From Natronogracilivirga saccharolytica (GTDB lineage Bacteria > Bacteroidota > Rhodothermia > Balneolales > Natronogracilivirgulaceae): a stretch of DNA of 64,000 nt. The notes beneath the pieces were generated by a model. It did no database searches, was not told the DNA's origin, and saw only the letters and a program-made list of their open reading frames with translations. This document shows positions 26,374 through 33,763 of this stretch, one piece after another (the first letter of the stretch is position 1; the number at the start of each line of letters is the position of its first letter). The DNA is taken from positions 372,001 to 436,000 of the forward strand of contig NZ_JAFIDN010000001.1 in NCBI RefSeq assembly GCF_017921895.1. Reading direction: 5' to 3'. The position numbers and the translations under genes were made by a program.

Positions 26374-27869
26374 GATTACTGCAGGTTCTTCGGGAATGGT
26401 TCCGCTCCAGCATTAAATTCCGGATTCTTGCGGTTACCGGGGTTATTGTGTCGGTTCTGATGATCGTTATTTCCATAGGGATACTGCTCCAGTGGCGCAA
26501 CCTGATCATTGAGCAGCAAAAGGAGAATGCCTTGTCGGTTTCCAGGGCCTTCTCCATTCCGGTCATTGAAACACTTATCCAGTCTGAAAGAGAGGGGGTC
26601 ATCGGCGGCGATCTGCTTGAAAGTCACATCCAGAATTTTCTGGACAATGTGGAATCGATCACCTACATCTCTATTCAGGACAACGAGCACAGGATCATCG
26701 CCCACAGTGATTTGTCACAATATGACCAGACCATAACAGATTCTCGTCTGCTCAGTGTCATTGAAAGCCGAGAGCCGGTCACATCCGTGTTCAAGGATGA
26801 GGTGCACGGGTGGACCCTCGAAGCGCTTCAGCCGCTTCAGATCGGGGAGAAACGCTGGGGTAGCGCCATACTTGGTTTCGAAGCTCAGACTACCAGGGAC
26901 CGTATCAGCAGGTCCTTTTTTCAGCTCTTGTTTCTCACAGCGGTGGCGCTCACTGTAACCCTTTCATTGATCTACTATTTCATCAACCGTGTAATGGCCT
27001 CCCTGCGCAACCTGGTTGTGGAGGTGGACAAAATTGATCTGGGATCAAATGAACCGCTGGCCACAAATCCGGGCAACGATGAAATCGGCTTCCTGCTGAA
27101 GCATTTTGAAATGCTGAAAAAAAGGTTAAACCATTCCAGGCAGGAACTGGCCATGGCCCAGCATCAGATATATCAGGCCGAAAAGCTGGCTTCGATCGGC
27201 CGGCTGGCTTCCGGCGTGGCCCACGAAGTGAACAATCCGCTGAACGGCATGCGCTTCTGCGTGTATGGCATTCAAAAGGACATGGACAACAAAGAGCAGA
27301 CGCAGGAATACCTGAAACTGATAAATGAAGGGCTTGTCCAGATCGAATCGGTTGTCACCAAGCTGTTGGGGTACTCCCGACAGCGGCCCAAATCTTCCGA
27401 GCCGGTCCATATCGAGAAGAAGGTCAAAATGGTTCTGGACCTGCTGGAATACCGTCTGACTGAAAAAGCAATCAGGGTAACTATTGAAAAGGATGATCAA
27501 TTTCCGGAAATCAAGGCCGATCCCAACCTGATCCAGGAAATGCTCATGAATTTGCTGCTGAACAGCCTTGATGCTGTTGACAAGGAGGGCTTTATTCTTG
27601 TCTCACTTAAAATACCCGATGAAAATCACATTGAAATACGGATTCGTGACAACGGGACCGGCATTGCAGAAGAAGAGCGTGAAGTCATATTCGAACCGTT
27701 TTACACAACCAAAGAGACCGGCAGAGGTACCGGACTCGGTCTCTCCGTAACCCATGGCATTGTGCAGTCTCACAACGGAACCATCAAGGTCGACAGCAAA
27801 ATCGGAGAGTTTACAGAATTCATCATAACCATACCTGTGGAGTCAGCGCATGAAGATATTGATCGTTGA
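26370..27869 (+). CDS. Membrane sensor histidine kinase
   Basis: A 499-residue kinase: helix about 18-41, a periplasmic segment of about 140 residues, a second helix about 185-207, a HAMP-like linker, then the catalytic core. The phosphoacceptor is His285 in GVAHEVNNPLNG, an NtrB-like H-box. The ATPase domain shows LLLNSLDAVD (N box), IRDNGTGI (G1) and GRGTGLGLSVTHGIV (G2). It overlaps the binding-protein gene by 4 bases and the regulator gene by 20, so the three products are made together. The periplasmic part probably touches the PhnD-like protein; the signal is inferred to be a phosphorus compound. Confidence 0.9.
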   Translation: MRLLQVLREWFRSSIKFRILAVTGVIVSVLMIVISIGILLQWRNLIIEQQKENALSVSRAFSIPVIETLIQSEREGVIGGDLLESHIQNFLDNVESITYISIQDNEHRIIAHSDLSQYDQTITDSRLLSVIESREPVTSVFKDEVHGWTLEALQPLQIGEKRWGSAILGFEAQTTRDRISRSFFQLLFLTAVALTVTLSLIYYFINRVMASLRNLVVEVDKIDLGSNEPLATNPGNDEIGFLLKHFEMLKKRLNHSRQELAMAQHQIYQAEKLASIGRLASGVAHEVNNPLNGMRFCVYGIQKDMDNKEQTQEYLKLINEGLVQIESVVTKLLGYSRQRPKSSEPVHIEKKVKMVLDLLEYRLTEKAIRVTIEKDDQFPEIKADPNLIQEMLMNLLLNSLDAVDKEGFILVSLKIPDENHIEIRIRDNGTGIAEEEREVIFEPFYTTKETGRGTGLGLSVTHGIVQSHNGTIKVDSKIGEFTEFIITIPVESAHEDIDR

Positions 27870-29205
27870 AGATGAGAAAATAACCAGAATCACACTGGCC
27901 AACCTTCTGGATAAGGAAGGCTATGAAGTGCAAAGTGTGGCAGACGGCAGCAAGGGACATGAACTGGTCTGTGAGAACAGCTACGATGTGGTAATCACGG
28001 ATCTTCGCCTGCCGGGAAAAGGCGGACTGGACATTCTGAATGCTGCAAAGGAAAACAATCCTGAATGTGAAGTGATTGTCATAACCGCCTACGCCTCGGT
28101 CGAAACCGCGGTATCGGCACTCAAAAAAGGTGCATATGACTATATAACCAAACCTCTGTCGCCTGAAAAGTTTATCAGCCTGATGAACAACATCCACCAG
28201 TATCATGAAGTCCGTGATGAAAATCAGCAGCTGAAAAAGAGACTCGAACAGATTGAAAGCAAAACCATCATCGGCAACTCTCCCCCCATGCGCAAGCTGC
28301 TTGAAACCGTTGAAAATGTCGCATCACACGACTATACCGTTCTGATACAGGGTGAAAGCGGAACCGGCAAGGAGGTTGTCGCGCGTGCACTTCACCGTCA
28401 CAGCACCCGCAAAGACAAGCCGTTTATTGCCATCAATTGTGCCGCCATTCCGGAAACCCTTGTGGAAAGCGAACTGTTCGGACATGAAAAAGGGGCGTTT
28501 TCGGGTGCCATTCAGCAGCATGAGGGATACTTTGAACGGGCCGACGGAGGGACCATCTTTATTGACGACATTGATGATTTTCCCCTGCACCTGCAGGTCA
28601 AGCTTCTGCGTGTGCTGCAGGAGCGGCAGTTTGTGCGAGTTGGCGGATCAGAAACCGTAAACGTGGATGTCCGCGTCATCTGTGCCACAAAAATCGATCT
28701 GGAAGAGCAGGTCAGAAAAAACGAATTCAGGGAAGACCTCTATTACCGGCTTCATATTATTCCGGTCCATATACCACCGCTTCGCGACCGCAAAGAGGAC
28801 ATCCCGAACCTTGTCAATCACTTTTTCGGGAAACATGATGCCGGTCATATGCTTTCTGATCTGGATCCGGCTTTTTACGAAGCCCTTATGCAGTACAACT
28901 GGCCCGGCAACGTACGGCAGCTCGAAAATACCGTTGAGCGAGTGATTGCCACATCGGATCCCGATATTGTAACGGATCTGATTAATGAAAGGTCGGCACC
29001 CAACGGAGAAACCGGCAGCGATGATGATGCTGAGGGCGATGATTATCCGCCGTTTGAGCAGTATATGCATAACAAGGAGAAGGAGATCATCAACTGGGCA
29101 CTCAGAGAAGCCGACAACAATATATCACGTGCCGCCAAATTGCTTGACCTTCCGCGCGGCACGCTGCGGAGCAAGCTCAAGAAACTGGATGAAAACGGCG
29201 CTTAG
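27850..29205 (+). CDS. NtrC-family sigma-54-dependent response regulator
   Basis: A 451-residue regulator. The receiver domain covers about 1-120 with phosphoacceptor Asp51 (VVITDLRLPG), then an AAA+ domain with Walker A GESGTGKE, and a C-terminal Fis-type helix-turn-helix (ISRAAKLLDLPRGTLRSKLK). The sigma-54 contact loop reads GAFSGA instead of the usual GAFTGA, and the Walker B region reads GGTIFIDDIDD, with Asp where most relatives have Glu. Both are conservative changes. Serine variants are known, but reduced or altered sigma-54 coupling is possible. It is the output of the kinase encoded upstream and the likely binder of the boxes at 25257-25312. Confidence 0.92.
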   Translation: MKILIVEDEKITRITLANLLDKEGYEVQSVADGSKGHELVCENSYDVVITDLRLPGKGGLDILNAAKENNPECEVIVITAYASVETAVSALKKGAYDYITKPLSPEKFISLMNNIHQYHEVRDENQQLKKRLEQIESKTIIGNSPPMRKLLETVENVASHDYTVLIQGESGTGKEVVARALHRHSTRKDKPFIAINCAAIPETLVESELFGHEKGAFSGAIQQHEGYFERADGGTIFIDDIDDFPLHLQVKLLRVLQERQFVRVGGSETVNVDVRVICATKIDLEEQVRKNEFREDLYYRLHIIPVHIPPLRDRKEDIPNLVNHFFGKHDAGHMLSDLDPAFYEALMQYNWPGNVRQLENTVERVIATSDPDIVTDLINERSAPNGETGSDDDAEGDDYPPFEQYMHNKEKEIINWALREADNNISRAAKLLDLPRGTLRSKLKKLDENGA

Positions 29206-29209
29206 GAGC

Positions 29210-29243
29210 ATTCGGGGGCTGTTTACCCGGCTTACCCCCGAAT
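29210..29243. terminator. Hairpin between convergent genes
   Basis: ATTCGGGGG pairs exactly with CCCCCGAAT across a 16-nt loop, five bases after the regulator stop and 20 bases before the methyltransferase stop. No long T run follows; a bidirectional terminator is the simplest reading. Confidence 0.5.
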
Positions 29244-29263
29244 AATGATTACCCTTAGACCGT

Positions 29264-30037
29264 TCAGGAGCCCTTGTTCCCGGCGTAAAGGATGAGGCGG
29301 GGACTGCCGGCCGGGTCATATTCACTTCCATCGTAATCTCCGGCCGCCTGCGGGTCTTCCAGTCCGGCCTCCCGGAATTTGTCACGGAACCAGCTTCGGT
29401 CATACAGTTTGACCCGCTCCTGATAATTCTGATGCTCCCGGCTGCTTTGGTGCCGGAAATGAATCGTTTTGATGACGGTATCTTTTTCAATAACACGGGT
29501 GATTTCACACTGCATGGATCCGACCTCCAGCAGTTCATGCGGAACCAGATGCTTTTTGGTGTAATCCGCATTCAGGTAATCCATAACCAGATATCCGTCA
29601 TTTTTGATACTGGCCACCATGTTATTCAGCACCAACGCATTATCCCCGTCATCGTCAAAATACCCGAAACTGGTGAACAGATTGCAAACCAGATCAAACG
29701 GCCCGCCCCGCCAGGTACGCATATCTCCGATTTCAAACGCAGCAGAGGACGTTTTTTTTGTCTTGCGGAGTGAGCCGTTCTGTGCCTTTTCCAAAGCTTT
29801 CGAAATGGCGAGCGGTGACAAGTCCACTCCGGTCACCCGGTACCCTTCGTCCGCCAGCAGCAATGAATGGCGGCCTCTTCCGCAACCCATATCCAGCACT
29901 TCCGGGTGTTTTTCCGGAGGAAACCTGTGACGAATCCAGGAAACAAGACGTGCCGCCTCTTTGTCGTCTCTGTAGGAATAGAGCTGATCATAGAGCGGGC
30001 TGTCAAACCAGGATTCAAACCACCGGGATGTCTGCAT
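29264..30037 (-). CDS. Class I SAM-dependent methyltransferase
   Basis: A 257-residue cytosolic methyltransferase. Motif I is VLDMGCGRGRHSLLLADEGY, followed by the acidic strand end VTGVDLSP, GDMRTW (motif II) and FDLVCNLFTSFGYFDD (motif III/IV). The N-terminal WFDSPLYDQLYSYRDD segment is found in a common family of small-molecule or unknown-substrate methyltransferases. The substrate is not readable. It is convergent with the sensor operon and divergent from pyrF. Confidence 0.82.
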   Translation of the reverse strand: MQTSRWFESWFDSPLYDQLYSYRDDKEAARLVSWIRHRFPPEKHPEVLDMGCGRGRHSLLLADEGYRVTGVDLSPLAISKALEKAQNGSLRKTKKTSSAAFEIGDMRTWRGGPFDLVCNLFTSFGYFDDDGDNALVLNNMVASIKNDGYLVMDYLNADYTKKHLVPHELLEVGSMQCEITRVIEKDTVIKTIHFRHQSSREHQNYQERVKLYDRSWFRDKFREAGLEDPQAAGDYDGSEYDPAGSPRLILYAGNKGS

Positions 30038-30220
30038 GTCACAGATTGGATAAAATTGCCGTTTTCAAATGTTGCTGAATGACCCTAACAACGCCGGGCT
30101 CAAAATATATCCCGATTTTCCATTAAATCGGCAAAAAAAAGCCTCGGGATTATTGTATTTTCGGTGCGGTACAAAAAGGAACTAAATTACGGATAATTAC
30201 CATCCGATCATCTGCTGTCC

Positions 30221-31078
30221 ATGAGCTACATCTCCAAATTACAAGCCTCCATTCGCAACTCCCGCTCGGTCCTCTGCGTAGGCGTGGATCCCGTTCCGGA
30301 AACATTTCCCCGGGAAGTCAGAGCAATGGAGCAGTCTGAGAACGATATGACGGTCTTTTTCTGCAGACGCGTCATTGAACAAACCAAAACGGGAGCAGCT
30401 GCCTACAAATTCAACACAGCCTACTTTGAAGCACTCGGTGCGGATGGTTTCCATGTACTAAACGAAATCCTGGATGCGGTTCCCTCTGGAAAGGTGGTCA
30501 TTGCAGATGCCAAACGGTGCGATGTCCCGCATACCAATGCACGGTACAAGGCAGCCTGGTTCGACCGGTTCGGATTTGACGCCATAACTCTCTCCCCTTT
30601 TATGGGCACCGATACGCTGGCCCCGTTTCTTGATGATGCCGGACGTGCTGTCTATGCTCTTGCACTTACTTCCAACCCCGGCGCTGATGAGCTCATGACC
30701 CGGCCGTTTGGCACAGAGAAATCATTAAGTGCGTATATCGCCGGCAGGCTGCGGGAGGTGTCGGCCCGTTACCCCGGCTCACTGGGAATGGTCATCGGTG
30801 CAACACAACCGGAACACTACACGCCCGTTTTGCGGGCTTACCCTGAAGCGCCGCTTCTGATTCCCGGAGTTGGTGCCCAGGGCGGATCCGTTCCCGAACT
30901 TGACCGGGTCCTGTCCGGTCATGACGGACTGCCGCTTATCAATGCAAGCCGGGCTGTCGCCGCAACAGATCCGTCTCGTGAAGAGCCGTGGGATATTCAG
31001 ATTAGACATAATACCGACCGCATCAACAAATTGATTGCAACCATATCACAAAAATATCAGACCAAAGCTGATGAGTAA
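30221..31078 (+). CDS. pyrF: Orotidine 5'-phosphate decarboxylase, type 2
   Basis: It converts OMP to UMP, the last step of UMP synthesis. The 285-residue length and the opening LCVGVDPVPETFP match the longer type 2 enzymes. The catalytic tetrad region reads VIADAKRCDVPHT, keeping the Asp-x-Lys-x-x-Asp pattern, with Cys where most enzymes have Gly. PGVGAQGG and the closing NASRAV form the phosphate-binding end. The stop overlaps the rnhA start by 8 bases. Confidence 0.92.
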   Translation: MSYISKLQASIRNSRSVLCVGVDPVPETFPREVRAMEQSENDMTVFFCRRVIEQTKTGAAAYKFNTAYFEALGADGFHVLNEILDAVPSGKVVIADAKRCDVPHTNARYKAAWFDRFGFDAITLSPFMGTDTLAPFLDDAGRAVYALALTSNPGADELMTRPFGTEKSLSAYIAGRLREVSARYPGSLGMVIGATQPEHYTPVLRAYPEAPLLIPGVGAQGGSVPELDRVLSGHDGLPLINASRAVAATDPSREEPWDIQIRHNTDRINKLIATISQKYQTKADE

Positions 31079-31553
31079 GTCAAAAAGCAGCAGTGCATCC
31101 GTAAACAACAAAAAACAGCATGTCATTATCTACACGGATGGCGCCTGCAGCGGCAACCCCGGCCCGGGCGGATGGGGTGCGCTGTTGCAGTGGAAGGATC
31201 AGGAAAAAACGATCAGCGGAGGTGAAGCCAATACGACCAATAACCGCATGGAACTGCGGGCAATCATTGAGGCTCTCAGAATACTCAAAAAGCCCTGCAG
31301 GGTATCCGTTCACAGCGACAGTGCGCTCATCATAAATGCATTCACCCGGGGATGGATCGACAACTGGCTGCGCAAAGGCTGGAAAAAAGCGGATAAAAAA
31401 CCGGTGGAGAACCGGGATCTCTGGGAGGAGCTGCTTCAGGTGATGCAGCCGCACGATGTGGAATGGGTGAAAGTGAAGGGGCACTCTACTGATGAGCGCA
31501 ACAATCGTGTCGACAGGCTTGCCGTTGATGCAAGCAAAAAGTTTCAGGGATAA
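31071..31553 (+). CDS. rnhA: Ribonuclease HI
   Basis: It removes RNA from RNA-DNA hybrids. The 160 residues contain all four carboxylates of the active site: YTDGACSGNPGPGGWG, NRMELRA, SDSAL and DRLAVD near the end, plus the basic handle region WIDNWLRKGWKKADKKPVEN. The start is the ATG at 31071 inside the pyrF stop region, with an 8-base overlap, so translation is coupled to pyrF. The first 16 residues (Ser/Lys/Asn-rich) are a short non-conserved extension. Confidence 0.95.
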   Translation: MSKSKSSSASVNNKKQHVIIYTDGACSGNPGPGGWGALLQWKDQEKTISGGEANTTNNRMELRAIIEALRILKKPCRVSVHSDSALIINAFTRGWIDNWLRKGWKKADKKPVENRDLWEELLQVMQPHDVEWVKVKGHSTDERNNRVDRLAVDASKKFQG

Positions 31554-31606
31554 AGGGTAGCAGTGCTCATCCGGTGTTCATCTGACCGTCTTTGCCCGCC
31601 GCGGCG

Positions 31607-32626
31607 CTAACCTGATTTTTTCCAGTTGAACCGGGCGTACGGTTTCAGATGCAAGTCATCGAATAGGCCCTGATCGGCCTTGAACCAACCCGTTACGGCA
31701 ATCATTGCAGCATTGTCTGTACAATACCTGGGATGGGGAATGTGCAGTTTGACGCCTGACTTTTCAGCCATTTTTCTTGCCTTGTCACGAAGCATGGAGT
31801 TTGCCGATACGCCGCCGGCAATAATCACACTTTTCACGCCGGTTTGCCGCACCGCCTGCTGCAATTTGTTGACCAGCACATCAGTGATTGCCGAAGCCAC
31901 GCTGGCACAGAGATGGTCACGGTGCTTTTCAAGGAAGGCTTCCCGCTCCTTCTCCGGAATTTTCTGCAGGTAATAGAGCACCGAAGTCTTCAGTCCGGAA
32001 AAACTGAAATCGAGTCCCTTTTTCATCATTGCCCTGGGAAAATCATAAAATGCGGGATCACCTGATTTTGCCCGCCGGTCAATCTCCGGTCCGGCCGGAT
32101 AATCGAGTCCCAGAAGCTTGCCGATCTTGTCAAAGGCTTCTCCGGCGGCATCGTCCCGCGTCTGACCCATGAGTTCATGCTGCAGCGGTCGCGCAACATG
32201 AAATATCTGGGTGTGTCCGCCTGAAACCACGAGGCTTACAAAGGGGAGCTCCGGTTCTTCATCAATAAACGTGGCATAGATGTGGGCATCGATGTGATTG
32301 ACACCAATGACCGGTTTGTTCCACTGAATGGCAAGACCTTTGGCGAAGCAAAGTCCGACAAGCAGCGATCCCATCAGTCCGGGTCCCTCAGTAACTGCAA
32401 TGGCATCAATCCGGTCAGAAGTGACATCAGCCTGTCTTATGGCGGCCGCAACCGTATCATGAATAACGCGCTCGTGTGCCCGCGAGGCAAGTTCTGGAAC
32501 AATGCCGCCGTAATCCACATGATCACTTTGGGATGCGATCACACTGGACAGCAGCCGGTTGCCGTCATAGACGGCAGCAGCTGTTTCATCACACGATGTT
32601 TCTATTCCCAGAATGACTAAAGACAA
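31607..32626 (-). CDS. tsaD: tRNA N6-threonylcarbamoyladenosine synthase subunit TsaD
   Basis: It transfers the threonylcarbamoyl group to A37 of ANN-decoding tRNAs. The 339-residue ASKHA-fold protein has ILGIETSCDETAAAV, GGIVPELASRAH, the metal-binding GVNHIDAHIYA, SGGHT, and IIAGGVSANSMLR. The start is TTG at 32626; a TAG lies two codons upstream and no ATG is available at the N-terminus. It is convergent with rnhA and 33 bases downstream of the Asp-box gene on the same strand. Confidence 0.95.
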   Translation of the reverse strand: MSLVILGIETSCDETAAAVYDGNRLLSSVIASQSDHVDYGGIVPELASRAHERVIHDTVAAAIRQADVTSDRIDAIAVTEGPGLMGSLLVGLCFAKGLAIQWNKPVIGVNHIDAHIYATFIDEEPELPFVSLVVSGGHTQIFHVARPLQHELMGQTRDDAAGEAFDKIGKLLGLDYPAGPEIDRRAKSGDPAFYDFPRAMMKKGLDFSFSGLKTSVLYYLQKIPEKEREAFLEKHRDHLCASVASAITDVLVNKLQQAVRQTGVKSVIIAGGVSANSMLRDKARKMAEKSGVKLHIPHPRYCTDNAAMIAVTGWFKADQGLFDDLHLKPYARFNWKKSG

Positions 32627-32659
32627 AATCTATGGAACCTGGAGTGTGTCGGGTGTTTG

Positions 32660-33583
32660 CTATTCCATGATGAATACACCGGGATTACCGCCCACGACGG
32701 TGATTCCCCGGGATGAGGCTGCGGAATAAACCGGATGATCCGTCAAGCCGGCGGATTCCCAGGTCTCCCCTTCATCACCGGACACATACACACCTTTTCG
32801 CGTGGCCGCAATAAGCTGGTTGTCTTCACCGAGCGCCAGATCGTAAATCCCGGAATCTTCAAACTGATTTCCGGTGGCATGCCAGCTGCTGCCGTCATCA
32901 TCAGAACGATAGACACCGTCCTGAGTGGCAACAAACAGGTTGCCGCTGTTGTCAGCAATGATGGCATGAGCGCGGACATTCGGAAAGTCCGATTCCGTTT
33001 CTGTCCAGGTGTCACCCTCATCATCGGAACGGAAAATACGGTTGGTTATTCCGGCAAACATGGTACCATCAGCGTGGGCACCAAGTGCATAGGCAAAGTT
33101 GAGGGGTACCCCTTCATTGGCTTCCCTCCATGAATCCCCGTCATCGTCCGAGGTATAGATGCCGCCAACGAGTGTTGCGGCGAAAACCCGTCCGGATTCG
33201 TGAACAAACACAGACTGCACCCGGGTCTCTTCCATGCCGGATGACTTCCGCTGCCAGCTGCGTCCGTTATCATCGGAACGATAAACGCCGTCCTGGGTGG
33301 CGGCAAATATGGTCTCGCCGGATCCTTTGGCAAAATCATAGACCGATTCATTGTCAAGATTGCTATGCAGCCATGAATCCCCCTCATCAGTCGAGAAATA
33401 CACCCCGTGACTCAGGGTTCCGGCAAGAATAACACCGTCACCGGCGATATGAAGCGCCCAAACCGATCCGCCGTACGGTCCTTCGGCATGCTTCCAGGGT
33501 CCATCATAATCTACCGGGGTATTGCCGGCAACCGATCCGGCCGTCAGTGCGACAAAGAGTAAAGCAGCGGTGATCTGTTTCAT
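32660..33583 (-). CDS. Secreted Asp-box (BNR-type) beta-propeller protein
   Basis: A 307-residue protein with a signal peptide (ITAALLFVALTAGSVAG). Six Asp boxes are spaced about 40-43 residues apart: STDEGDSW, SDDNGRSW, SDDDGDSW, SDDEGDTW, SDDDGSSW and SGDEGETW, each preceded by a GVY/GIY-type strand. This predicts a sialidase-like or YCF48-like propeller of six or seven blades. No catalytic sialidase residues are apparent, so it is more likely a binding or assembly protein. The repeats are strikingly acidic. It lies 33 bases upstream of tsaD on the same strand. Confidence 0.8.
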   Translation of the reverse strand: MKQITAALLFVALTAGSVAGNTPVDYDGPWKHAEGPYGGSVWALHIAGDGVILAGTLSHGVYFSTDEGDSWLHSNLDNESVYDFAKGSGETIFAATQDGVYRSDDNGRSWQRKSSGMEETRVQSVFVHESGRVFAATLVGGIYTSDDDGDSWREANEGVPLNFAYALGAHADGTMFAGITNRIFRSDDEGDTWTETESDFPNVRAHAIIADNSGNLFVATQDGVYRSDDDGSSWHATGNQFEDSGIYDLALGEDNQLIAATRKGVYVSGDEGETWESAGLTDHPVYSAASSRGITVVGGNPGVFIME

Positions 33584-33763
33584 CAGTTTAGAATTTTGGA
33601 TTTATACAGTCATGATCGTTTTTAATCATGCGTCTGTCAACAGGCATTTCCATAAGATAATGCTTAGAGCGGAATAAACGAATGATTATGATGCCGATTG
33701 CGGTTTAAAAAATGACCGTATTGTAATAACTTTGAAGTTTTTCTTTTATCCTATTTCAATTTC

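Noticed and set aside
30112-30139. Terminator between the methyltransferase and pyrF
   Set aside because: CCGATTT/AAATCGG forms a hairpin, but it is followed by A residues on the plus strand and preceded, not followed, by T residues on the minus strand.
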